Assembly (NCBI GenBank): GCA_964645645.1
Contig: CAZYBC010000004.1
Span: 10,346-74,345, forward strand
DNA length: 64,000 nt
Origin: CAZYBC01 sp964645645
GTDB lineage: Bacteria > Patescibacteriota > Microgenomatia > UBA1400 > PJMF01
Direction: 5' to 3'
Positions within the stretch are counted from its first letter, which is position 1, and every line of letters starts with the position of its first letter. The position numbers and the translations under genes are program-made. The notes beneath the pieces were generated by a model. That model made no database searches. It worked only from the letters and a program-made list of their open reading frames with translations, and was not told where the DNA came from. Shown piece after piece: positions 43,201-51,499 of this stretch.

Positions 43201-43292
43201 TGGCCGTAGGGACACCAGAGCAAGTAGCACAAAATCCTAATTCCTTTACTGGCTATTATCTAAAACAAGAACTAGAACTAATGAAAAAATAG
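40248..43292 (+). CDS. uvrA: excinuclease ABC subunit UvrA
   Basis: A 1014-residue DNA-damage sensor of nucleotide excision repair, with two ABC ATPase modules: Walker A GLSGSGKSS near the start and GISGSGKST near residue 707, signatures LAGGEAQRIRLA and LSGGEAQRVKLA, Walker B YILDEPTIGLH and YLLDEPTTGLH. Zinc-binding CxxC pairs are present (CPECG, CSNCG/CPVCHG, CQACLG, CEACQGDG/CDVCHG). The N-terminus has a short Lys/Ser/Thr-rich extension of about 25 residues. Length is somewhat above the usual 940-960. It is monocistronic or nearly so. Confidence 0.97.
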   Translation: MSKTNPANSNAKKTKTASPEPVSPNTHIIVTGAREHNLANINLTIPKNQLVVFTGLSGSGKSSLAFDTLYAEGQRRYVESLSSYARQFLGGMKKPAVDQIDGLSPAISIDQKTTSHNPRSTVGTITEIYDYLRLLFARVGHPHCPECGQEIASQSIDQIVNQALNKIEDQLNQTQQPAKLFILSPVVKNRKGEFSSLLASLQKKGFIRARIDGNVYDLRQELNLIKTNKHNIEIIVDRLIISKQQMRDEAELKTIKSRLNQSFEEALKLTDGLAMISFILDQSFDFPEKPTDFKDILFSEKLACSNCGISIKELEPRMFSFNSPDGACPVCHGLGSILKIDPDKILASDLTLSEGAIIPFATTLAREGWWTRLIKTVVEDAGYDFRKTPFKDMSEQFQQVLLYGSKKIYDVTGENRFGQMTTIQQQFEGFLKNLERRYQETNSDFMRHEIERYMRKETCQACLGDRLKPESLAVYIDHQNIADVSKLPISQALKWIETLQKQDILNPKEKAIAQSILKEILARLNFLTSVGLNYLNLAREAATLAGGEAQRIRLASQIGTGLTGVLYILDEPTIGLHQRDNHQLINTLKNLRDKGNSVMVVEHDRDLMLESDYLFDFGPEAGKNGGQVVAFGTPEEVLASKNSLTAKYLARKKDVLRERLSVNLKPQELSGIKTASQTQQAIKIKGANKHNLKGLDVELPLGKLICITGISGSGKSTLLHDTLYANLADKLGKKVDEKPGFVQEFIVPDLVKRVSLIDQSPIGKTPRSNPATYTKIFDYIRKIFVNTKEAQVRGYNLSRFSFNVKGGRCEACQGDGQLKIEMQFLPDVYVTCDVCHGKRYNSETLQVTYQEKNIAEVLNMEVAQAYEFFKNHATLRHKLKTLIDVGLGYIELGQPAPTLSGGEAQRVKLAKELATKSYDHTIYLLDEPTTGLHFADIQKLLNVLSQLVAQGNTVIVIEHNLDIIKNADWIIDLGPEGGEAGGEIVAVGTPEQVAQNPNSFTGYYLKQELELMKK

Positions 43293-43402
43293 CTTGACTG
43301 CACAATAGAGGTCAACTGAACGGCTAAAAAAACTAGAAATGTGTCGGGATTTTTGTCGAGATACTCTTTCGTCAGTTTCTTTTCTCTAGTATATTAAACT
43401 TA

Positions 43403-45316
43403 ATGACATTAAATTTTAAAAAAATTATCTTTGCTTTAGGCCTTACTTTTTTTTGTGCAAGTCAGTGTTTTGTTCATCCGCTACCGATTTCCGCCCAAGA
43501 AAATCCTGTTCCAGAACCAACCCAACAGCCAGCCAGTGAACAAAATTTTGATACTAGCTTAACCACCATCTACACCGTCAATAAAAATGGCCAAACTTAT
43601 GTAGAGCATCAATTTAAAATCAAAAATTTATCCCCAGAATATTACATTAACAAATATGGCCTCCAACTAAACAGCACTTCTATTGATAACATTAAAATTT
43701 ACCATCAAAATAAAGAACTTACTCCAGAAGTCACTAAAACCAACAAGGAAACTAGCATCGGCATTAGCTTGAGCGAAAAAGTTGTTGGAGAAGGAAAAAT
43801 TAATCAGCTTAAAATTAGCTATACGGATCCAGATGTCGCTCAAATTAATGGTCAAGTTTTAGAAATCAATATCCCTAAATTAGCTGATGCTAGCAAATAC
43901 AACCAACGGGATGTCAAATTAATTACACCAATTTATTATGGCTACCCTCAACGGGTTAATCTTACTAACTATGCGAATAGTCTTGATAATCAACAAGTAA
44001 TTACCTATTTTGCCAACCCTGGTGGAGAAGCCATTTCCGCACTCTTTGGCAATCAGCAGATTTACCAACTTAAAGCTGACTACTACTTAAATAACAATAC
44101 TAGCAATCCTGGCTTAACTCAGATTGCTTTGCCACCAGATACCCCTTGGCAAAAAATTAATTACCAAGTTTTAGAACCGTTACCAGACGATTTTAAACTT
44201 GATCAGGATGGTAATTGGATTGCTACTTATAAACTAGCTCCAGCTACCAGTATGACTGTTAAAATTCAGGCTTTAGTCAAAGTTAGCATTAATCAAGATC
44301 CCAATATTCCTGTGATTAGCCCAGGCAAAGAACATCTAGCCACCGCCAAACCTTGGCCAGTAGACAATGGCCAAATTAAAGATCTAGCTAAAACTTATAA
44401 TTCTCCTAAAACTATCTATCAATACAGCATTGATACCTTAGATTACACCACCAAAGATTTGAGTAAAAAAATTGATCGTTTAGGGACGATGGAAGCGCTG
44501 AACAACCCTACTGATGCTACCTGCCAAGAATTTACTGACTTATTTATTACTTTAGCCAGAGCCAATAATATTCCAGCCAGAAGATTAACTGGTTATGCTT
44601 ATTCTAATAACGAAAAGCTTAAACCCCTCAGTCTTAATCAAGACATTTTGCATGCTTGGCCAGAATATTGGGATGAAACTAAAAAAAATTGGATCAGCGT
44701 TGATCCAACCTGGGAAGATACTACTGGCGGAATTGATTACTTTAATCAATTTGACTTAAACCATTTAGTCTTTGCCATTAATGGAGTAGACAGTAATCTA
44801 CCTTATCCTGCTGGAGCATATAAAGAAGAGAGCAATCACGGTAAAACCGTAGAAGTCAGTTTTGCTCAAGATTTTCCAGTCATGCTACCCAAATTTGATT
44901 TAAAACTAGAACCAAGAGAACAGCCGTTTTCTTTGTTACCGGGTCTATATTATTTAACCCTTACTAACCAAACTGGTCAGGCTTGGTATAATTTAGACTT
45001 AGATTTTGAAAGTGAAGCTGCCATTTTAATTGAAAACAGCTTTAATATTGATGCTTTTACGCTGCTACCTTTCCAAAATCTACAATTACCAGTCATTATT
45101 TATAATCAAAATGGATGGAAACTCTCAGATACTCAATTAAACATTTTACTTAAATACAATCATGAAACCAAAGTCCAGCAACAATACCAAATTAAAACCG
45201 CACCCAAGCTCCACCACTTTATCTACAACCCAGTCTTCTTGGCTAGCTTGGTCATCGGTGGTCTCATCGTTACCCTCATCGCCGGGAGTATATTGGTTTT
45301 TAGACGGAAAAAATAG
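43403..45316 (+). CDS. secreted membrane-anchored transglutaminase-like protein
   Basis: 637 residues: signal peptide (about 7-28), a beta-rich outer region, a transglutaminase-like core with the triad Cys in DATCQEF, His in LHAWPEYW and Asp in ISVDPTW (about residues 373-440), another beta domain, and a C-terminal membrane segment with RRKK tail. It is a likely outside-facing cysteine peptidase or cross-linking enzyme acting on peptidoglycan or surface proteins. TATATT lies 7 nt before the ATG, so transcription is probably leaderless. Its end overlaps the start of uvrC. Confidence 0.85.
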   Translation: MTLNFKKIIFALGLTFFCASQCFVHPLPISAQENPVPEPTQQPASEQNFDTSLTTIYTVNKNGQTYVEHQFKIKNLSPEYYINKYGLQLNSTSIDNIKIYHQNKELTPEVTKTNKETSIGISLSEKVVGEGKINQLKISYTDPDVAQINGQVLEINIPKLADASKYNQRDVKLITPIYYGYPQRVNLTNYANSLDNQQVITYFANPGGEAISALFGNQQIYQLKADYYLNNNTSNPGLTQIALPPDTPWQKINYQVLEPLPDDFKLDQDGNWIATYKLAPATSMTVKIQALVKVSINQDPNIPVISPGKEHLATAKPWPVDNGQIKDLAKTYNSPKTIYQYSIDTLDYTTKDLSKKIDRLGTMEALNNPTDATCQEFTDLFITLARANNIPARRLTGYAYSNNEKLKPLSLNQDILHAWPEYWDETKKNWISVDPTWEDTTGGIDYFNQFDLNHLVFAINGVDSNLPYPAGAYKEESNHGKTVEVSFAQDFPVMLPKFDLKLEPREQPFSLLPGLYYLTLTNQTGQAWYNLDLDFESEAAILIENSFNIDAFTLLPFQNLQLPVIIYNQNGWKLSDTQLNILLKYNHETKVQQQYQIKTAPKLHHFIYNPVFLASLVIGGLIVTLIAGSILVFRRKK

Positions 45317-46622
45317 AGTTTTATACGTTGGTAAAGCCAAAAATTTAAAAAAACGTTTACAAAACTATACTCAGCTTAAACGTCTATCACCGCGCATCAA
45401 AGACATGGTGCATACGGCGGTTAAATTGCAGTGGGAAGTTTTAGAAAGTGAACTAGAAGCTTTGTTAATTGAAGCGGAATTAATTCGCCTGCATCAGCCA
45501 GCTTTTAATATTTTACTCAAAGATGACAAAACTCCACTTTATTTAGTCATTACTGATGAAACTTATCCACGTCTTTTACGGATTCGCAAAAAAGAAATTC
45601 CCCAATACCAAAACCGCGGTAAAATTTTAGGCCCTTACCAAAGTAGTTATAAACTCAATGAAGTATTAAAAATAGCTCGCCGGATTTTTCCCTGGTGCGA
45701 CGAAGCTGGCAAAAAAACTCATTTTTCTACCAACCAGCCAACACCCAAAGCCTGTTTTTATTACCATCTGCAACTGTGTTCTGGAGCCTGTATCGGCAAA
45801 GTTTCTTCAGCAGATTATCAAGCCATGATTAAACAACTCACTTTGTTTTTACAAGGCAAGAAAAAAAACGTGGTTAAAAACATGACTACCCAGATGAAAG
45901 ATTTAGCTGATCAACTCAAATTTGAACAAGCTAATCAAATTAAACTTCAGTTAGCCATGATTGAAGAAGTCACCAGCCATAATTACCACCTTAAACCAGA
46001 ATTAATTTTACCAGCGCTCAATCAAAATCAAGCCCAACACGCTTTGCTGCATCTTTATAAAATCCTCGCAACTCACTTAAATTTACCCAAAAATTACCAA
46101 TTTCACCGCATGGAAGGCTATGACGTTAGCAACATTATGGGCAAAAATGCCAGCGTTTCCATGGTGGTTTTTGAGGACGGTCAGCCAGCCAAAGACCAAT
46201 ATCGACTTTTTAATATCAAAACTCTTGATACACCCAATGATTACCAGATGATGAAAGAAGCCCTCACTCGCCGTCAAAATCATTCCGAATGGCCTTGGCC
46301 TAATCTAATTATTATGGATGGGGGAAAAGGGCAAGTACGCTCGGCGTTAAGTGTTTGGAAAAACACCAATACACCCATTATTGGCTTAGTAAAACACCCA
46401 GACCGCGTGGTAATTCCAAGCCGAGTGGAAAGTATGGTCGGGAATACCACCGGGGCTATTGGCTCCGACAAATCCAAGCGACTCAAAATTACTTGGCAAG
46501 TGATCAAACTCCCAACAGATCATCCCAGCTTAAAACTTTTGGAACAGGTGCGGGATGAATCACATCGTTTTGCAAAAAAGCAACATATGAAATTGAGAAA
46601 TAAGAGTTTTATTGAAGAGTAA
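45258..46622 (+). CDS. uvrC: excinuclease ABC subunit UvrC, short form
   Basis: The nuclease of nucleotide excision repair. A GIY-YIG domain (PSSPGVYWF, VLYVGKAKNLKKRL) makes the 3' cut, UVR helices (KDLADQLKFEQANQIKLQL) bind UvrB, and an RNase H-like domain (EGYDVSNIMG, IIMDGGKGQ, DESHRFAKKQH) makes the 5' cut. The protein ends right after this domain and lacks the C-terminal HhH2 pair, so it is about 450-490 residues instead of 600. I prefer the GTG at 45258 (59-nt overlap with the previous gene). An ATG at 45162 would add 32 unusual residues. Confidence 0.93.
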   Translation: MVSSLPSSPGVYWFLDGKNRVLYVGKAKNLKKRLQNYTQLKRLSPRIKDMVHTAVKLQWEVLESELEALLIEAELIRLHQPAFNILLKDDKTPLYLVITDETYPRLLRIRKKEIPQYQNRGKILGPYQSSYKLNEVLKIARRIFPWCDEAGKKTHFSTNQPTPKACFYYHLQLCSGACIGKVSSADYQAMIKQLTLFLQGKKKNVVKNMTTQMKDLADQLKFEQANQIKLQLAMIEEVTSHNYHLKPELILPALNQNQAQHALLHLYKILATHLNLPKNYQFHRMEGYDVSNIMGKNASVSMVVFEDGQPAKDQYRLFNIKTLDTPNDYQMMKEALTRRQNHSEWPWPNLIIMDGGKGQVRSALSVWKNTNTPIIGLVKHPDRVVIPSRVESMVGNTTGAIGSDKSKRLKITWQVIKLPTDHPSLKLLEQVRDESHRFAKKQHMKLRNKSFIEE

Positions 46623-46704
46623 GCCAACCTAGCTTGCCAACCCCACTACAGCTGTTCTAAACTTTAAAATAGTTACTTACTGCAAAATAAAAAATATAAC
46701 CTCT

Positions 46705-47070
46705 ATGAAAATCCTTAAATCTATTCTTATCACCGGCCTCAGCATTGCTTTATTAGCTTATCTTTTGCCAACAGTTTCTTATCAAAATTTAACTGCCCTA
46801 ATTCTAGCCAGCATTGTACTGACTTTACTGAATAAAATTGTTAAACCAATTTTAAAAATTCTATTTTTACCAGTTAATATTGTCACTTTAGGTCTATTTT
46901 CTTGGGTAATTAATTTAGCCTTACTAGCTTTGGCCACTTATTTAGTGCCTGGTTTCCAAATTAAAGCCATGGTGCTTTTTGGCCAACCAATCGGCTGGTT
47001 GGGTTCTTTATTTATCACTTCTTTTTTGATTGCCATTGCCCAAAGTTTTATTGGCTTATTTATTAAATAA
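46705..47070 (+). CDS. four-TM 'phage holin superfamily IV' type membrane protein
   Basis: A 121-residue protein with four hydrophobic helices (about 5-22, 28-45, 55-78 and 88-118) and the pattern NKIVKPILKILFLPVNIVTLGLF, which marks the PF04020 family (often named mycobacterial 4TM phage holin). Despite the name most members are chromosomal membrane proteins of unknown function, and there is no phage gene here. Length is normal. Confidence 0.8.
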   Translation: MKILKSILITGLSIALLAYLLPTVSYQNLTALILASIVLTLLNKIVKPILKILFLPVNIVTLGLFSWVINLALLALATYLVPGFQIKAMVLFGQPIGWLGSLFITSFLIAIAQSFIGLFIK

Positions 47071-47175
47071 CAGCGCTCCCAAGAGCTAAAAAACCTTTTA
47101 GATAAAATTTTTTGATTAAACTTCTCTAAAGCCTGGTAACTACCATCACCGCTTAAAAATTGCTATAATGTTAGT

Positions 47176-48186
47176 ATGAAAATTCGTCATTTATTGTTTG
47201 TATTATGTTTACCTCTAGTTACTAGCCTCGCTAGTAGCCAAAAAGTCTGGGCTCAAACCACCGAGCAAGTCGCTGTAGAACAAGCCCAAGTTGCTCCTAC
47301 CAAAAAACCTACTTTAGACACTGTCGAAATTGAAATTTTAGATCATGATGTACAAGCTACTTTATCAGCCACTCAAGAAGCTACAGGAGAAACTAAATTG
47401 GCTTCTCCTTCCGCTGAAGTAGTCCAAAAAATTCAAGAAAAAAAAGACGAGGATATTACTGAAACTGGGGGCAAACAAAAAAGCAAATTAGTCACTTATA
47501 TTGAAGAACATCCACCCGGACCATTAAGTTGGAATAACTTTTTATTGCATGCCTTAATTAAGGCAATTGAGAAAGGTTTACCAGCCAACCTTGTGGTTTT
47601 GTTATTGCTCTTTCCTTTAATTGCTTCTCTTATTGCGGTCTCCAGACATATTTTGGGCTTGCAAGGTTTTGGTATTTATATCCCCGCAGTTTTATCCGTA
47701 GCCTTTGTATCCACAGGAATTTTTAATGGGGTAATTATCTTTTTAGCAGTGCTAATTTTTGCCACTTTAACCAGATTCCTAATCAAAAAACTCAAATTAC
47801 CATATTTACCTAGAACTGCCATGTTATTGTGGGGAGTTTCAATTTTAGTCTTAGGTTTATTAGTTTTATCTTCCCAATTTAATATTTTAGACTTATTAAG
47901 CATTAATATTTTTCCAATCTTAATTATCATGTTGTTAACAGAAAATTTCATGGAATCTCAGCTATTTAATAGTCAAAAAGAAGCCTTAAAACTTACTTTT
48001 GAAACTTTATTAATTGCGGTTTCTTGTGCTGTTTTGATTAGCCAAGATGCTGTACAAATGTTTGTTATTTTAAGACCAGAATTAACCCTCATTGGCACAG
48101 CCGTCCTTAACTACATGATTGGTAAATATACCGGCTTAAGACTTTTGGAATATCTCCGCTTTAGTCAAATCATTAACAACAAATAA
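47176..48186 (+). CDS. 7TM membrane protein of the peptide-ligase module
   Basis: 336 residues: signal peptide (cleavage near AQTTEQ), a Thr/Glu/Lys-rich outer stretch to about residue 115, then about seven membrane helices. ALIKAIEKGLPANLVVLLLLFPLIASLIAVSRHILGLQGFGIYIPAVLSVAF matches the 7TM domain (PF14402) usually fused to an inactive transglutaminase domain and encoded beside an ATP-grasp ligase. An extended -10 (TGCTATAAT) ends 6 nt before the ATG, so it is leaderless. The ATP-grasp gene follows after 2 nt. Confidence 0.75.
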   Translation: MKIRHLLFVLCLPLVTSLASSQKVWAQTTEQVAVEQAQVAPTKKPTLDTVEIEILDHDVQATLSATQEATGETKLASPSAEVVQKIQEKKDEDITETGGKQKSKLVTYIEEHPPGPLSWNNFLLHALIKAIEKGLPANLVVLLLLFPLIASLIAVSRHILGLQGFGIYIPAVLSVAFVSTGIFNGVIIFLAVLIFATLTRFLIKKLKLPYLPRTAMLLWGVSILVLGLLVLSSQFNILDLLSINIFPILIIMLLTENFMESQLFNSQKEALKLTFETLLIAVSCAVLISQDAVQMFVILRPELTLIGTAVLNYMIGKYTGLRLLEYLRFSQIINNK

Positions 48187-48188
48187 CT

Positions 48189-49469
48189 ATGCTCAAAGCT
48201 AACACCATTTTGGGCATGAATGCTCGAAATCAACTCTACACGACTCTTAATTCCAAAAAGGCACGTAGTATTTGTTCGTCAAAATATGCTACTAAAATTC
48301 TATTGACTAATAAAAATATTCCCACTGCTCAAATCTATGCCGTAATGGCTACCTCTGAGGATATTAATGAATTTGATTGGTCAACTTTAACTACCAACTT
48401 CGTGATTAAACCAACCAACGGCAATGCGGGTAAAGGGGTAATCGCATTTAGAAAATATTCCGAAAAAGGTCATTATTGGCTAGATACGCTAAGAAGAAAG
48501 TGGACCCTGGATGATCTAAAATTACATTGTTTTGATATTTTGGAAGGGCAATATAGCACTTATGGTTCTAACCACAAAATTATTATTGAAGAGCGTGTCC
48601 CTATTCATCCTAAATTGCTTAAATATTCCAGCCAAGGTACGCCAGATATTAGAATCATTGTTTTTAATAGTGTGCCAGTGATGGCAATGATGCGTTTACC
48701 TACCTTAGAATCAGAAGGTCGAGCTAATTTATCTCAGGGAGCAATTGGTTTAGGGATTGATCTAGCTACGGGATTGACTACTCACGCCATTATCCATAAA
48801 AACCAGGTTATCAAATATCTACCTGGTACAGAAAAAAAATTAATTGGCATTAAAATTCCTTTTTGGCAAAAATTACTTTTAACCGCCGTGCAAGCTTCTC
48901 ATGCCGCAGATTTATCTTTTGCCGGCATTGATTTATTTGTTCACAAAGAAAAAGGGCCAATGGTGGTAGAACTTAATTCTAATCCTGGGTTGTCTATTCA
49001 AAATGCTAATGATGCTGGCTTAAGACGCCGTTTGCAAAGAGTAGAGGATCTCAACGTTCTTAATGCTGAACATGGCGTCAGAATCGGCCAAGCTTTATTT
49101 GCCGAACACTACGCTGACCAAATTGTAGCTGAAGAAGGCATTAAAATTATTCAAGCTAAAGAAGAAATTAGCCTTTTTGACAGCCAAAATCATCCTCATA
49201 AAGTCAATGCTTTAATTAACACTGGCCGACAACAAAGTGTCGTAGCCTTTGATTTAATGGAAGATCTCAATTTAATTGAAATCGATGATCCTTTATGGTT
49301 TAACACTTCCCGCGAAGAAGGCAAAATTCCAATTGTAGAAATTAAAATTAAACTTAAACAACGAACTATTAAAACAACTGCCATTGTTTCTAAAAGATTA
49401 AATCGCAAAAAATGTAAAATTGAGATTGGCAGACATGATTTAGCTGGCTTTTTAATTAAAGCACTGTAA
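48189..49469 (+). CDS. ATP-grasp alpha-L-glutamate-ligase-like protein fused to a RimB-like retropepsin domain
   Basis: 426 residues. The first 290 form an ATP-grasp ligase of the RimK-like type (TTNFVIKPTNGNAGKGVIAF nucleotide site, DIRIIVFNSVPV, MVVELNSNPGLSIQNAN metal site). Residues about 310-426 resemble the aspartyl-protease-fold RimB/'ATP-dependent zinc protease' domain (FDSQNHPHKVNALINTGRQQSVV; the usual DTGA-type Asp is replaced in INTGRQ). The pair should add and remove amino acids or peptides on a substrate. Its neighbours are a 7TM protein, a DUF1704 peptidase and a second ATP-grasp enzyme. Confidence 0.8.
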   Translation: MLKANTILGMNARNQLYTTLNSKKARSICSSKYATKILLTNKNIPTAQIYAVMATSEDINEFDWSTLTTNFVIKPTNGNAGKGVIAFRKYSEKGHYWLDTLRRKWTLDDLKLHCFDILEGQYSTYGSNHKIIIEERVPIHPKLLKYSSQGTPDIRIIVFNSVPVMAMMRLPTLESEGRANLSQGAIGLGIDLATGLTTHAIIHKNQVIKYLPGTEKKLIGIKIPFWQKLLLTAVQASHAADLSFAGIDLFVHKEKGPMVVELNSNPGLSIQNANDAGLRRRLQRVEDLNVLNAEHGVRIGQALFAEHYADQIVAEEGIKIIQAKEEISLFDSQNHPHKVNALINTGRQQSVVAFDLMEDLNLIEIDDPLWFNTSREEGKIPIVEIKIKLKQRTIKTTAIVSKRLNRKKCKIEIGRHDLAGFLIKAL

Positions 49470-49500
49470 ATCTGATTGTCTATTAAAAAAATCAGATTTT
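49468..49500 (+). terminator. terminator-like hairpin after the ATP-grasp gene
   Basis: Arms AAATCTGATT/AATCAGATTT (49468-49477 and 49490-49499) form a 10-bp stem with a short T stretch after it. It could end or attenuate the 7TM-ATP-grasp transcript before the DUF1704 gene. Confidence 0.5.
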
Positions 49501-49512
49501 AGAAAATTATTT

Positions 49513-50451
49513 ATGGGTCTAATCCGTGATTTAACACCACTCAATCTGCTTACTGAAAAACAAAAATTTTTTGCCGATACAACTTACAACCCACAATTTA
49601 AATACATTAGAAAATTTAGCAAGGCTGAGCTTTATCAATATGGTTTTCCTAAAGCTAAATTAGTAGCTTTTGCCGAAATGATCCTCAAAAAATATCCCGG
49701 AAGAACTATTTCCAATCGTGAAATATTATCTAAAACTTACATCAAACAACAAATTACAGATCTATTTCAAAAATTAGGTTTAACTAAAATTCCCATTTAT
49801 TTTTCTACAGATTTTTCTTTTAGTGCCATGCTATCTAGCGAAGGCTTATTTTTTAGAGAACCGGTTTTTTTAAGTAAAGAAGAATTAATTTCTAAACTCA
49901 ACCATGAAATTCAAACTCATTTGTTAAGAAGAATTAATCATCAACACTTTTTTGGCAAAAAAATTAAAATTGAAGACGAAGTAGAATTTAAAAAAACTGA
50001 AGAAGGTTTAGCTGTCCTTAACTACTACATTCAGAAAAAAAATAAATTTAGCCGTAAATCATTTGTCAGTTACTATTCTGTATATCTAACTCAAAAATAT
50101 TCTTTTGCCAAAAGCTTTGCTATTCTTAGAAGTTATCAAGTTAATGAAAAAATGGCTTGGAATCTTTTAGTCCAAAAAAAACGAGGTTTAGAAGATACTA
50201 GCCAGCCCGGTGGTTTTACCAAAGATTTAGTTTATCTAGAAGGCATGGTCAAAGTTGCCAAATGGCTATTAAAAAACCAAACCCCCAATTTGTTATATGC
50301 TGGTAGAATAAGTTTAAAACAAGCCGATCAACTAAAAAACACCATTGATCAAAAACAAATTTTACTGCCTACTTTTTTAGCTGATCAAAAATTTTATCTT
50401 AACCAAATTAAAAAAATTGTTGAAGCCAATCACTTAGATGAACTTTTTTAA
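49513..50451 (+). CDS. DUF1704 (tyrosine/carboxypeptidase-like) metallopeptidase
   Basis: A 312-residue protein with a zinc-peptidase motif NHEIQTHLLRRINHQ (HExxH at about residues 138-142), followed by EEGLAVLNYY, the 'QEGLA' type motif of DUF1704, the family that includes eukaryotic MATCAP tubulin carboxypeptidases. The protein is probably a carboxypeptidase acting on a peptide tail. Placed between two ATP-grasp ligases, it is the likely 'eraser' of the same modification. It ends 2 nt before the next gene. Confidence 0.8.
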   Translation: MGLIRDLTPLNLLTEKQKFFADTTYNPQFKYIRKFSKAELYQYGFPKAKLVAFAEMILKKYPGRTISNREILSKTYIKQQITDLFQKLGLTKIPIYFSTDFSFSAMLSSEGLFFREPVFLSKEELISKLNHEIQTHLLRRINHQHFFGKKIKIEDEVEFKKTEEGLAVLNYYIQKKNKFSRKSFVSYYSVYLTQKYSFAKSFAILRSYQVNEKMAWNLLVQKKRGLEDTSQPGGFTKDLVYLEGMVKVAKWLLKNQTPNLLYAGRISLKQADQLKNTIDQKQILLPTFLADQKFYLNQIKKIVEANHLDELF

Positions 50452-50453
50452 CT

Positions 50454-51437
50454 ATGCCACAAAATTCTCAAATCCCAAACTTAGACGCCAGCGCCAGAAT
50501 TATTAGTGAAGAAGCACAAAAAAGAGGCATTCATTGCAGCTATTTTGAGCATCGCAACTTAATCTTAATGGAAAAAAATGGTCAACAATGGTATACCTGC
50601 GGATCAAGAACCTCTTTTCAATCCTCAGTGGGTCTAACTATTGCTAACAACAAAAGTTTAACCAAAAAAATACTTAATCGTTTTGACTTACCAACTGCCA
50701 AAGCAGTTAGAGTTAATCAACAGAGCGACCTAGTCCAAATCAAAAATTTACAATTTCCTTTAGTAATGAAACCCATTGATGGCGCTCATGGCAGTGGGGT
50801 AGTGGTTGGCCTAAAAACCTATCAAGAAGCTGAAGCTGCTTGGCAAGCTAATCCTAAAATTATGATTTTTGAAGAAACTCTCCAAGGCATAGAATATCGC
50901 GTTGTCTGTATTGATTATAAATTTACAGCCGCCGCTTTCCGCAAACCAGCTCATGTAATAGGAGATGGCCAGCAAACCATCGCTCAACTCATTGCAGAAA
51001 AAAACCAACACCCATGGCGCTCTGAAGGCCATCAAGGTAATTTAACTAAAATCATGGTTGATGATCTAGTCACAGCCAACCTGGCCGAACAAAATTTCAA
51101 AGTAGATGATGTGCCAGCCAAAGACAGCTATGTCTTTTTACGTAAAACTGCTAACCTTTCTACAGGCGGTGAAGCTTGGGATGTAACTGATGAAGTCTGC
51201 CCAGAAAACATTGCCCTATTTGAAAAAATTGCCCGTTGCTGTGATTTAAATACCATCGGGATTGATATCATGTGCCAAACTTTAACTACCCCCATTACTC
51301 AGCAAGCCCAAGCTGGAGTAATTGAAGTTAATGCTTCACCTGGTTTAAGAATGCATCATTATCCTATTAAAGGCAAAGCTAGAAATGTAGCTGGACAAAT
51401 TTTAGATATGGTAGAAAAGTATGTCCTAATTAAATAG
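50454..51437 (+). CDS. ATP-grasp ligase, cyanophycin-synthetase/glutathione-synthase-like
   Basis: A 327-residue ATP-grasp protein: FPLVMKPIDGAHGSGVVVG (nucleotide-binding lid), KIMIFEETLQGIEYRVVCIDYKF, FRKPAHVIGDGQQTIAQLI (a motif shared with cyanophycin synthetase and the GshF C-lobe) and GVIEVNASPGLRMHHYP (metal site). It joins a carboxylate to an amine through an acyl phosphate. Co-directional with the DUF1704 and RimK-like genes, so a shared pathway for peptide modification is inferred. The substrate is not visible. Confidence 0.8.
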   Translation: MPQNSQIPNLDASARIISEEAQKRGIHCSYFEHRNLILMEKNGQQWYTCGSRTSFQSSVGLTIANNKSLTKKILNRFDLPTAKAVRVNQQSDLVQIKNLQFPLVMKPIDGAHGSGVVVGLKTYQEAEAAWQANPKIMIFEETLQGIEYRVVCIDYKFTAAAFRKPAHVIGDGQQTIAQLIAEKNQHPWRSEGHQGNLTKIMVDDLVTANLAEQNFKVDDVPAKDSYVFLRKTANLSTGGEAWDVTDEVCPENIALFEKIARCCDLNTIGIDIMCQTLTTPITQQAQAGVIEVNASPGLRMHHYPIKGKARNVAGQILDMVEKYVLIK

Positions 51438-51499
51438 TTCTTAACTTCAAAGATGTTCTTTTTCTTTAAATATGTTACTATATACAAGTAACTCAAACT

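Noticed and set aside
45162..45257. ATG at 45162 as uvrC start
   Set aside because: It would overlap the transglutaminase gene by 155 nt and add Ser/Thr-rich residues unlike UvrC. The GTG at 45258 fits the family start better, though without proof.
46705..47070. Holin name as a sign of a prophage
   Set aside because: The PF04020 family is mostly chromosomal, and no other phage gene (capsid, portal, terminase, integrase) is in the window.
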